Shown: positions 34,575-46,200 of the stretch, one piece after another | Layout: every line of letters begins with the position of its first letter | Numbering within the stretch: position 1 is the first letter of the stretch | DNA from: Lepidodermella squamata | Lineage: Eukaryota > Gastrotricha | Assembly (NCBI GenBank): GCA_047495785.1 | Contig: JBLDXI010000066.1 | Coordinates: 310,001-374,000 of the forward strand | DNA: 64,000 nucleotides | Reading direction: 5' to 3' | Position numbers and translations under genes: made by a program | Notes under the pieces: model-generated | Told to the model about the DNA's origin: nothing | The model's database searches: none | Seen by the model: the letters and a program-made list of their open reading frames with translations, nothing else

Positions 34575-35521
34575 GCCGATATTCAGCAAAACGGTGCCGA
34601 TATGGGGGACTGAGACAAGGCTGCCCATTGTCGCCCCTGTTATTAATAGCAGTAGGTATTTAATGTAGTTTGCAAGCGAGTTGAATTAGAAAAAACAGGT
34701 ATCCCCCTAACTGACGATGAGTGGCTAATGTTACTAGCATTCGCGGACGATACTGCTTTATTATGCGGACACTTGCGCTTGAAAATTAATGTTCCAAAAA
34801 CCAAATTCATGAGAGTTAATAAAAATGACTGCAATTTACATGTACCTTTCTCCATCTACGGGCAGTACATTGAAGAAGTTGATGAATTCGTATATTTGGG
34901 AAGTGTTATCACGTCCGACGGCAGGTGTAAAGCTGATGTAAGGACTCGTTTAGAAAAAGGCAACAAAGCGTTTGCGATCTGTCCCGACTAAAGAAAAAAT
35001 GAAATGTTTAAAGGGCGTTGTGGATGCAACTATCATGCATGGCAGCGAAAGTTGGACGTTAACTTCTGAGGATGCGAGGCGACTCGACGTAGGTTATATG
35101 CGTTATTTGCGTAAAATATGCGGCGTAACACTTAGGGACAGGATTCGCAATGAGGTCATTAGAAATATGTGTGGTTCAGAACAATTTACATTCAAAATTG
35201 CTAGGCGGCAACTTCGCTGGTACGGGCACGTCGCTCGCATGGACCCCGGAAGGCTGGCAAGCCAGATGCGGTACTGGCAGCCGCCAGATGATACTTGGAG
35301 TAGACCTCGAGGGCGACCAAAATTAAGGTGGATTGATTGCATCAAAAAACATCTGAACAAAATAGGGATTACTAATTTTGAGGAGGCCGACGCCCTGGCC
35401 CAGGATAGAACTACTTGGAGACAAAAAATTTATAGTTATTTTGGTGGAATTGAAATATCAGATTAAGGGTGAGTTTTTTGAGGTTGACGATCAGGATAGG
35501 TAGCTAAGCTAAGCTAAGCTA
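34575..35521 (+). mobile_element. Non-LTR (RTE-like) retrotransposon, 5'-truncated and frameshifted
   Basis: The 3' end of a reverse transcriptase gene. Motifs in order are GLRQGCPLSPLL (near 34605), FADDTALLC with the catalytic DD (34739), KINVPKTKFMRV, then YLGSVITSDGRCKADV. A frameshift near 34970-34990 moves the frame. Then come MHGSESWTL, RQLRWYGHVARMDPGRLA and RPRGRPKLRWIDCI, the tail typical of RTE-clade elements. The element ends in a TAAGC-type pentanucleotide repeat at 35502-35520, as RTE elements often do. It is a dead copy, missing the endonuclease domain and most of the reverse transcriptase. Confidence 0.85.
35502..35520. repeat. AGCTA pentanucleotide repeat at retrotransposon 3' end
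   Basis: Nearly four tandem copies of AGCTA close the retrotransposon fragment. Confidence 0.85.
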
Positions 35522-36298
35522 TTCAGTGTGGAATAAGGTGGTGGGTATGGTGGGTACTGTACCCTGCAGTTGACCTTTTGCAGCTTGTACCCACCGGGTA
35601 TGACCGCGGTACAAGCTAAATTGTTAGGAGCGTCAACCAATGAGGATCAATGTTTACAGTTTACAGCCAACCAAAGCATTTCCCTCACTGACTCCCTTTT
35701 AAACGTAGCTCGCAGCTGATTGGCCGACTATACCAACTTCATAGAGTGTGGCAGCGCACTAATGCCACAAAATATACTGCGCGCTCACACCACACACATT
35801 CAAGAATCACAATTTTCTTTCGCCTATTTCTTCCCCATTCCGGAAGATAATCGCGCGCAAATTTGCACACCGCCCTAACTTTTCATGCTGAATCAGAATA
35901 CCTAATTTGTTTTTGAAATTATCCAGAATTCAAAACTTCAAGATTTCCTAGCAGCAGCTATGGGACATTTTTAATATCGAAATTTCTTAATTCCTAACGA
36001 GAATAGAATGTTTCATATTTCTATCTGATATTTCAACAACAATGAATCAGCTTACTTGCAGTAAGGGAAAACAGAAATTTTATCGGTTGAATTTCATTGT
36101 GTTCGAGGTTTTTAGGCGGGAAAAAAGCCTTCTCCCCATTGGTTGATTCAAAAAAAATCAACAGTTCTTCAGCCTTCGATTTTGCGTATGTGGCGTGTGT
36201 ATTATTTCAATTTATGAACACCACTGCACAAACAAATCCAAAGGACTGATCTGATGCGGTGACAATTCCATGCACTACCGAGGCTCGATATTTGTCAG
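35522..36298. other. Spacer before unit 6
   Basis: No gene seen. From about 36169 the sequence matches the region upstream of unit 5 and so represents its duplicated promoter area. Confidence 0.55.
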
Positions 36299-36312
36299 CA
36301 CAGGAAATTAAA
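36299..36312 (+). promoter_or_regulatory. Conserved 5' motif CACAGGAAATTAAA, unit 6
   Basis: An exact copy, 100 bases before the unit 6 ATG, in the same spacing as unit 5. Confidence 0.45.
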
Positions 36313-37797
36313 GCACAACGCGCCGGGGTGGTTGGAGATGTACAATTTTCGCTTTCGATTGTTAGCTATGTAGAATTATCATTTATCCGACTCAAGTTCA
36401 CGATAGTAGATATGCATTGTTCTCTTATTCTGGTGATAAGCTGTTTGGTTGCGTGTAGTACTGGCTTGGATGTTTCCAAGCTTGAACTGCCACGCTTGGA
36501 CCAACTCATCGCGTTCTGGCCGATGGACGGACATTCTGGACTTACTGGATACACGAGAACAGGCGAAGAGATTCAACCCCTGCCGAACAACAGCACGGCA
36601 AAATTTGCTCGGAACGAAGTCGTAAATACCGGATACTACGGCGGGGCTGGCAGAAGAGAAATCGCTTACTTGGTTCCCGAAGTTCCGAGTTCATTCACGG
36701 TTTCGGTGCATACCCATAAAAGTTTCGGTACGATAGAATTTGATGGCTTATTCAAGATGTTTACTGCTGGTGTTTCATTGAGAACTGGGGCTAACAGTTG
36801 GTATCTTGCAGGAAATGCTTCTTACAATGGATCTGACGATTCAAGTAATGCGGCATTCGTAGATGGATTGTTTGTGGCTTTCGCGTATCGCCAGCTGTCT
36901 AACGAGGCTGTGTTCTATCGAATGAGGACAAATGATCAGAGGTTATATAGTGGCATTTACACAGTGCCGCATAAACTCTACGTCGAAGACACTCGCCGAG
37001 AATTCGCTATCGGGAAACTAGAATCCCGGAGTATACTCAAGGTTTCGTGTGTCACCTTGTACAAAACTGCTCTAACTGCAGACGAGGTGAAATCGTTGTT
37101 TCTTAAACCGTGTCTCAGTGCTGCGAAAGCAAAGATGGGCAAAATCGATGCTATCGATATGACAGGCATTCCTCGACGAGAGAATCTCATTGGATTTTGG
37201 CCGATGTCCTACAATTCGAAGTTTATCGGCTGGGACGGGGCCGGTAACCCCATCTTACCGCGCCAGCCAAGCTCTTATAACGCGATGCAGATAGAATTTG
37301 AGGGGCCCTATGGGCAAGGTAGTGTTTCATCAGACGGGACATCTTTCTTTGGCGGGCTGGTTGCCTACGACTTCCTGCCGAGGCCGCAATCGGGCTTCAC
37401 CCTTTCGTTCTACATAAAATCGTCTTGTGATGGCGGTGGGAGAGGAATCGTCACGATCATCGGTTTCCTCACAGTTTATTGCCGCGATGAACCAGATAAA
37501 CCGGAATATAAGTGAGGAATTAATTAGAAGGGAGGTTCTATTTATAAGAAAGTGTTGCATGGCGATAGAAGTAACTAGGGAGTACCTATTTTATGGATAG
37601 GGTCTGACAAAATTGGTGACCTCATCGCACAAATACTAATTCCCGAACAAAAATTTTCAGGGTTATTTTGATATTTTTTAACTAGTTTTCATTCCGGGGT
37701 TCTTACATATTAATTTGAAATTACCAGATAAACTCCGAAATAGTGAGAAACCTTAATATCGAAAAAACCCTTATTTATTATGCTCTGAAAAACCCCG

Positions 37798-37952
37798 AAT
37801 TATTGCGGAAACTATGGGAGTATTCCTGTCACCCACGACTCCAACTATAATCCGATCGAGCTGTCGCCATATGTGTGAAATGGCGGCTATTCGAGCGGAT
37901 TATATTTGGAGTCGTGGGTGACAGGAATATTCCCATAGTTTCCGCAATAATT
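37798..37952. repeat. Long palindrome (foldback MITE), 155 bases
   Basis: The left arm AATTATTGCGGAAACTATGG and the following CCTGTCACCCACGACTCCAA are mirrored by TTGGAGTCGTGGGTGACAGG and CCATAGTTTCCGCAATAATT. The arms are about 65-70 bases with a short loop around ATGTGTGAA. Confidence 0.85.
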
Positions 37953-38544
37953 GAGATTGAGTAAGTACAATAATAAGGCGCCTGGCGTTAACAGAAAAAT
38001 AATTCATACAAACAGCACGCAGATAAATGGCATTTCACAGAAAATTGGTGAGTATTTTTAGTGCATTCAAATTATGGTATTCAAGTCTATTTATGTATTC
38101 CAGTTCATGTAGAAGTAAAAGTTAAGGATGGCCGAATATCGTTCCGTAGGTTTTCGGGTTTCATCGTCGAAACTCACGTCAAGCCATCAACAAATTTCTA
38201 AATTAGAGATAAAAATTATTAAAATAATTTTGAGAATTATGGTCACTTTTACACGAGCAACTTCGTACTTTGTAATCATCCATGTTGAATGACTTCGACT
38301 GTTACGTGATAATTTTTACTAAAATTTACTAAATTTAATTTTTTACTAAAAGATGAACGATTCACCGAAACTATTCTTATAATATTTTAGGTTCCGAGGG
38401 TACCTATACATAGAACAGTGAGTCAAATATTTTCTTAAAAAACCCAAGTTTCATACGTAAAACTAATCTAGAATAGGGGTGATTAGTGGCATGCTTGCCG
38501 CCATTCTAAGTGAACGGTGAAATTTAAGAAAAATTTAGGAAAAA

Positions 38545-38703
38545 ATTTGGTTCAATAGCAGCCCAGGGTTGAGAGGTCAAGTCGGTTGATAAACATCATA
38601 AAAGAATGATTCGCTGACAAATAATTGCTTGACTTAATAATGATAATTTCAAGCTAGAAATAGTAGTAGCCCAGGCTGCTATAGGAACAGATGATACTGT
38701 ATA
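38545..38703. mobile_element. MITE with TTGTTCC-type ends, copy 2
   Basis: A degenerate relative of the copy at 26702-26889. GGTTCAATAGCAGCCCAGGG at the left mirrors GCCCAGGCTGCTATAGGAAC at the right, and the GGTTGAGAGGTCAAGTCGGT block is shared. Confidence 0.6.
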
Positions 38704-39601
38704 ATGGGAAGCAGTTCAATCGCTGACTGGGAAAAGATGCTCTGGCATTGAAAATGAGGGTGAATTCCAAGTGCTAATAAGATTGCAAAATTGCAAAGTG
38801 TTTTGTTCATTTCTTAAACTAGTTCAGAGACACCGTGACGCAACAATGGTGACTCGACTTGACAGAAAAGTTCAGAAAAACCCCAAGTACATACTCGATT
38901 TCGCGTTTTAATAAATCGGAGTTTTTTCGTTATGTATGTGTCGTAGGCGATGGTGAAATATTGGCCAATAACACATTAGAGTACTCTATCATGACAAGTG
39001 AAAAGTGGGGTTTGGTGAAATCTTTCACATCGTGAGATTTTGCAGCCGCTCTAAGAATTTGATGGAATCAAGGTAATGCTTGCACGTCAGTCGAAATCGA
39101 TAAGCCGTTTCGGCGACACTTTGGGATCTCCGGTCTTTGAGAATTGAGAAGGATGGGAGCCTCCTATAGAGGTCTTATTTCTTTTTTGAATTCAAAATCT
39201 TCAAGTAAATCCAAGTAAGAAAATGTAGGAATCGTCCCACTTAAAGTCACACTACAGAACACACCACAGAAAATCGCAAACCCCCACTTATCACTTCTTA
39301 ACTGTCATTTCATTTAACTTACTTTTACAACTTCAACTTATTATGATTTTTTACTATTATTGCATTAGTATGCACTTCGTATTAGATGACACGATAGAAG
39401 GCAAAGAATACTTTCCGCATGTCAGTTGACGTTAAATTGCTGCATTTTTATTGCACCTGTATAGCCTGTTGTTCAAGTACTTGAACATTTGGATATGGAT
39501 CGGACAATTTTTTTCGACCGCATTAACTTATACCGCCTGACGTCACATAAACAAGCCTAGAGGTTCCTTCTGCCGCGTTGTCAACGATATCCTATGATCG
39601 T

Positions 39602-39688
39602 AGAGCACCGTGCAATATCAGCCAATGAAATAAGAAGAAAAGCCTCAACTCCATTGACTGATCATTGGCTGATATTGCACGATGCTCT
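39602..39688. repeat. Palindrome near unit 6 exon 2 acceptor
   Basis: CGTGCAATATCAGCCAATGA and its complement TCATTGGCTGATATTGCACG form 27-base arms around a 33-base loop, ending 40 bases before exon 2. Confidence 0.8.
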
Positions 39689-40080
39689 GTGACATACGCC
39701 ATACCTATACGATATTATTTTATGACAGGGCGCTCCACTACCGTCCAATAGCCAATGGACAGTCAATGACTGATTTTCGGCGCGATGATTCTATTCAGAT
39801 TGAAATAGCTGGAAGTTGGCTATTTAACGCCATCACCTGGAGCGAAGATGCTCGCGAAATAATATACACACAAGCGGTGCATTACGATACAGGTCTAAGA
39901 TCAGCAGGTAAAGTGATTGAAATTGCTATGTCATGGTGATGTTTCGGGTGCTGCTATTGACACAAAGTTATGTGCCTATTTTCGGCCATTGACACGTGAA
40001 GCTGATAAATTTTCTACAGTGCGGTGTAAACTATGGAAGCGGCGATTTAAGATTCGGGAATAAGCTTACACAATTTCAAA

Positions 40081-40205
40081 CAATGTCTTACAGTTTGTAC
40101 TTATCACCTCTCATCTTTAAACTGACGTAAATTCATCCGTAAACTGACGGTTGTTTGCGTCAGTTTGAAGATGAGGGGTGATACGTCAAAAACTGTAAAA
40201 CATTG
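40081..40205. repeat. Palindrome in unit 6 intron 2
   Basis: CAATGTCTTACAGTTT and CATCTTTAAACTGACG on the left are mirrored by CGTCAGTTTGAAGATG and AAACTGTAAAACATTG on the right. The arms are roughly 47 bases and imperfect. Confidence 0.75.
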
Positions 40206-41779
40206 TGGCCAAACCCACGTTATTGTCAATTTTGAGCAGGTTTTTTATCCTTTCACAGCGGGAAGGATATTTTCGGAATTTTGACTTTTGACAATTCACA
40301 GTAATTTTGATTTACTGATTACTGATACATTTTACTCAGAGCCTGTAGTCAGAGCGGCATTCAGCCATAATTTCCCGCGGATTGTCGCAAACGTCACACT
40401 GGACTATCTTTCAATGGAAATTGGCATGGGCTATGTGAACGAAACTTTGGCACTCGATGGGGACGAAACCACACAATTCGCTTGTTTCTACTTCTACAAT
40501 GCCGCTTTGAATAAAGATGAAATCTTAAACCTAAGCAACGCTTGCGGTCGACTAGCCTCGATGAAAACTACGTACTTGAGTGGAAACTCGATCGCAGAGC
40601 AAATGGTGCCGTTCTTTGAGAGCCAGCAATTTGAATCTATCGACAACCTGACATCGATACAGCGAAATTGTGGCAATTTCAACGCTTCTCTAAATGCACC
40701 TCGAAATTGTGAGAACCTGTCAAATTACGATGCTCCTCTAAAAATCAAAGTTCGCTTTCAGATCACTGGCTTGAATGAAATTGACACAGTGAGCGAAATT
40801 ATAACTGTGAAAGCCTTGATGGTGCTCTACTGGCGGGTGAATACATGTCCGTGGCTCTCATCGCCTGCCCTGCCAACTGGCAGGAATTTCGAAACAATCT
40901 ACATCGATAATCCCGACAATCTATGGAAGCCTAAAATCCGATTTATATCAGCAGCTAATTCGAATCTTCAGATGAGAAACATGGTCATCAATGACGATTA
41001 TTTGATGATGATGTCTTCGAAGGTGCCGACAATCAACAGAACCTTCGACTTTTACTGGCAGAAGGAAGGTCTGTTTGAGGCGAACTGTGAACTTTCTCTT
41101 CAGTTGTTTCCTTTCGATACTCAATCGTGCGAGTTCGAATTCTCACTCGAGCGTAGTATTAACATTGTTCGAGTGGATGACAGAACACGTTTGTTTGATT
41201 TTAACCACACCCATGTTGGCGACGGTTGGAGGCTGATCTCGACTGAAAATTCTACAGGCCAAGTTTTCTACAAGGGATTTTACGTTTCTACGTTCAAATT
41301 CACGGTCAAACTCGCTAGGAATCCTCGGTATTACATCAAAAACTTTGCAATCCCTTCGTCGACCCTTGCATCTCTGAATTTGTTTCTGTTTCTAATGCCA
41401 CCTGATTTACCAGATCGGGCTGCTTTCTCTGTCACTGTTCTTTTGACGATGACCGTCATGCAGGGTGCAATTTTGAATGAAGTTCCGAGAAAATCTTACG
41501 ACACCCTTCTCGGAAAGCTTGTTCAGAGCCAGACTTGGTATCGCATCCACTGTTTACAGCCTGCTTATTTTATGGTTGGAGGCTTCTTATTTTGATCCCA
41601 ACGTTCCATCGCGACCGCAAATGCGTTTTTTCAATGGAAGATTCGGTTTGATTCGTGTCATTGACTGTTACTTTTTCTTTGGCGGCGTTTCAGTATTTGT
41701 TTTTGTTCATGTTTACATTATTCAAGATGCGAATTTGGACTATGATTTTATTTTGAGATCTTTCAATATAGTTGCTTAG

Positions 41780-42419
41780 TGCTGTAATTGTTGAAATACT
41801 AGCCCGGGCTTCTAGATTTTCAATGTACAAAAAGGATGAAAAATTGGGCGTCTATTGCAGATGAATGGTGAACGGTGTGAACTTGTTGTCCTCAGCTAAA
41901 CTTGTTGGCTGAATTTACCGAATTAAAGCGGTGGAAAAAACAGCTAGAGCATATGAAGATAAACAAGTATAACAGGTGGAAGTGTTGTTGAGACGTAAAT
42001 AAAGACTTCTTTGGCGATGCAATTTCAGGTACTAACAATAAATGAGGGATGTAAACCGACACAAGCTGGATTTTTCGCGATGTCTTGAAGTAGAAGCAGG
42101 ACTAATCAGCTGAATGACTGCTTACTTTGGTTTCCTTCACCAGACTAATTAAAATTGGCTGGTGAATTGTTGCTTTTAAATTGCGTCGGAGGAAAAAGTC
42201 GCAAGCAAAAAAGCCGTAAATTTTCGAAATGTTAATGCATACTGATCTGAGAACTCGCTTGAATTGACTTGGAATTTGAAATTGCCCCCATTTGAAGCCT
42301 GACATCGGGAGGAATCTGTGGGTGAAACTCTATTTCTCCGATTCACTCCGTTATAAAATGGCCATAATCTTCTGTTCCTCCAGAATCTCGAAAGTGCTTA
42401 TGGTAGGCGCGTTCCGCTG
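41780..42419. other. Spacer between units 6 and 7
   Basis: No recognisable gene. The expected signal peptide and first LamG domain of unit 7 are not found here. Confidence 0.55.
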
Positions 42420-43291
42420 ATGTGCAATAACAGCTAAAGCAAATATCGGAAAAATCGACAGTATCGGATATGACAAACATTCCTCGTCGACAGAATCTCA
42501 TTGGATTTTGGCCACTATCGTATGATTCAAAGCTCATCGGCTGGGACGGCGCCGGGAACGCTATCTTACCTCGTCAAGAAAGCACTTATAACGCGAATCA
42601 AATAAAACCCGAAGGACCCTATGGGCAGGGTAGCATTTCATGTATGAGTACCTCCTGTGGGCTAGCTTACGATCACCTACTAAGGCCGACTCCAGCATTC
42701 ACCCTTTCGTTCTACATAAAATCGTCTTGTGATGGCGATGGGAGAGGGATCGTTACTATCATCAGTTTCCTCACCGTTATTTGCCGCTTTATTGAGAATG
42801 AAATAGCAATCTTCCAATAGCGAACGGAAAGTCGATGACTGATTTTGAGCAGAACGAAAATTGTAATCAAGGTAATATCCACGCTGGAACCTGGCTATTT
42901 GTGGCATTACCTCGGACGAAGACGAAGGCGATTCCAAATTACACACAAGCAATTTATTACCAGCACGAACCGTAGTTTGGTAAGTTTATCAAAATATTGG
43001 AGTCATAATCATTGCTTTGTTGAAACAATGGCAGTGCTATTGTTGAGCGTGACCTTAAGCTGTGCGCTTTTTCTTCGTTTTTTGATGTTCTCGTCTTTCC
43101 AGACTGTTAGCGCATTGGTTTCTGTAGTTGCCGGTTCACTTATGATTCATTGTGATTCATTGAATACTGTAAACGCAGCAGCTCCCTAGATTTAAATAAT
43201 TCAACAATGAATTCTTAGCCCACCCCAAACTGCGGTTCCAAACTGACTAGACTAGACTAGCAAGAACTTCCCGCCTAACGTCGTCGGTGTA

Positions 43292-46200
43292 CAGGGTGTT
43301 CTTTTTAAAACCGAACATCCTGCCGTAGTCGCGAAAAATAAATTTACCGGCTATTTTACAAAAATAATTTTACTAAAATAATTTTTTATCACTTTTAACA
43401 ATTATTTTTAATTTTATTTTCAATTGCGCGATGCCCTTGAATTTTAGCGCGCGTTGCCACGTCGACGCGTCGGTTTTTAAATTTTAGCGGTTAAAACGCC
43501 TGAAATCAGGGTTTTCGCGCCTGGTTCCTAAGGTAACCGGCAAGCGCGCGGCTCCTTGCCGCGCATCATTCAAGTCAGTTAAGCGAGCTTAATGTTTTAG
43601 CCGCGCCGTTTTTTCTTATTCGGTCTCAGTTTTCGCAATGTGGTAGACCCAAAATCGGTAAAAAGAGCCTTAAATTGCGGTTCCTTGCCGTTGAAATCCA
43701 CCGCTGGAATCAAGAAGACGGCGGTGCAACGTGGTTTTCTGCTGTCTTGAGGAGTCTAATGATATAACAAGCGGCCTTGATAACTTGTCGCTCAAGTTTC
43801 AGTCCGCGGATCAGAGAAACGCACGCTTTTCTGGGCGAAATGCAATGCAACTAGCTGTTACACGATGAAAAGGGCAGTGGTATCATGTAAATAAACGGAA
43901 AGCTGGGGGGAAACATGTCGAATTTACTGGCATAGATGTTGCTGATGCGGAAGACACGTTGCCTTCCTTCTTTATCCTTGATGTTCTCTCATCCTTGTGT
44001 GATACTTCGTCGTCCGCAGTGATGCCGTAGCTAACTTCTATAGACTAATCAAAGCTGATCTCAAAGGCGTTACCACTGTTATCATCAAAGCTGTCTCGTA
44101 GAACATGTTCATAATATCAAAAAGAAAAAATACAAGGTATTTTAGATTACGATGGTTTAGCCGCTCAGTTTATTTCGTTTACTGCTGTTCGTAACATCAG
44201 TCATGTTCCTTACTAAGGATAGTGGTTTACAAGTCAGCGTAGCTTGGTGCTTAGTAAGGACTGTCATCTTAATAGTCATAACTATGGACACTCACTCTTC
44301 ACTCTACGCCGCGTCTTTTAAGGTGCACAGGTCCATCTGAGATCAGATCCTTAGATCGCTCAGTCTGAAGCGGCGAAGTCTGAGTAAGGATTGTTGAGTA
44401 AGCCATTCCTACCAAGCATACCAGTGACACCGCGTCCTTACTTGGAAGCCTTCTTGCTAAGGATGTCTTGCTTAGTAAGGACATCCTTAGTATGGAATTC
44501 CTTATAGCAAGATTGCTTTCAAGTAAAGAGAGCGCTTAGCATCTATAAATGCATGCTTAACATCCATAGCATGGAAAATCAACATCGCTAGGCTATGAAC
44601 AGCCGTTTATTTGCACCATTCAGATCAAGTTGAGTGTTTAACAAAACGTCATGTAAACTTTAACATCATTGGCAGCATCCGGCGCGCGGCGTGAGTCGTT
44701 AAGAGTGAGAATTTAGCATCATTTTCGGCGAAAAATTCATTGGTATCACTCAAGGTATCACTGGATCCGCCGGAGATTTGAAAACAGCGGATGACTGAGA
44801 CAACGCTTAGGACTGATAACCGAGATCTTATTCAGACATTGATCACTCGTTTGCGGCGGCGCAGGGCAGGAATATTCCGTGGTGATGCCCGTGTCCTGTC
44901 ATCAATTTCCCTGCGGTAACCGCAGTTGCGGGCGGGTGTAACTGTTTGTGAGACTGCGGTAACAAAGCAAGTTTAACACCACGCCAGTCTTTGTCTTTTA
45001 TATGCATCCCTTTGATCTCTGATTCTACGCGTCCTGTAAGAACAGTCCAGCATTCTCGCATAGATTTTACGTTTCTTGTAATATTTTAGTGGTAAACGGT
45101 AAACTATTTGATTGATGTAACTTCAAGCGCAATAAATCACAATAATATAACGCGCCCCACCCGCTGAATTTCCCGGAGAAATAGAAGAATAAGCGAAAAC
45201 AAACGATTTCAAACCTTAGCCCTAATGCGACCGCTGAAAACCAGTAGCAGCGGCTGAATTGTGTCAACGGGTAAAGTCTTTTGCAGAATTTTAACACGAT
45301 TAAAGCAATATATTCACACAATGCCTAAAATTCATGCATCGACGTCATATGGCCCCATAAATCACGAAGAATTGCGGCTACAACGCGTTGAAACGTCCTC
45401 TAACAAGGATGGTATGGTATCAGAAAGCCGACCCAGCGCTCGAGTTAGGGCGCCAGCACCAGCATTTTTCTGCTTTAATGTCAAACTGACATCTTCTCTT
45501 AGCAAGTTCACTTATGTTGGCTAAAATTTAACCGCTAAATTATTTGCTATGACCAAAAATATCCCGAAAAACCCGAAAAAACCCGAAAAATGCATGCCAA
45601 GCCACTTAAAGCGGAAAACCGCGTTGTCCAACCTAAAAGTAATGGTAACTAAGAAATATACAGTTTATTCTACAAGAAAACCATGAGAAAGATTGTTCTT
45701 ACCAGATTATTTCATGAAATGGGCTATCCTTAAGGTTGCTGATCTGACTCAATGATGACGTCTAACCAGAGTGTGTAGGGCAGACGAAAGTCGATCCTGC
45801 GCTCGAATTACGGCGGCAACACTAGCTTTTTTCTGCTTTGTCGTCATATTGATATAGTCTCCAAGCAAAATCACCCAATTTTACCCATATCTGACCGTTG
45901 ATTATTTCCCAGCATCAATAAATGTTCCGATAAACCCGAATAACTCCATTTTAACGTCTAAATGCATCCTAAGCCGTAAAACGAGAAAAACCACGGTGAC
46001 CTCCCAAGAAGACATGGTAACTAAGAAATTTACACTCTATTCTACCAGAAAACAATGAGTAACAATGCTAATTAAGCAAAATTCATGACATGGACCATCT
46101 TGAAGATCGTTCATCTGGCCAGAGGATGAGATCTAACACAGCAGGTATGGCAGAAGGAAGTCCCTCCTGCTCACGAGTTAGTATGGCAACACCGACTTTT

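Larger units (their letters stand above)
37512..39728 (+). other. Unit 6 extra intron within LamG 2
   Basis: 2217 bases, homologous at its start to the unit 5 intron. It contains a 155-base palindrome, a copy of the ACTGTATTTGTTCC-type MITE and a second palindrome close to the acceptor. No coding frame in it is convincing. Confidence 0.7.
36412..41779 (+). pseudogene. Unit 6: double-LamG Cys-loop receptor with a 5-bp frameshift in M3
   Basis: Three exons as in unit 5: 36412-37511, 39729-39907 and 40340-41779. The extra LamG 2 intron uses donor AAGTGAGG and acceptor TTATGACAG, joining PDKPEYK to ALHYRPIANGQSMTDF. LamG 1, LamG 2, linker, Cys-loop (CELSLQLFPFDTQSC), M1 and M2 are intact. Near 41538 five bases present in unit 5 (TTTTG type, within TGGTTTTGTATCGC) are missing. 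Translation therefore leaves frame inside M3 and stops at 41595, losing the rest of M3, the linker and M4. The lost part is still readable in another frame to 41779, so the damage is recent, or it is an assembly error. A truncated product lacking M4 is unlikely to form a normal channel. Confidence 0.8.
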
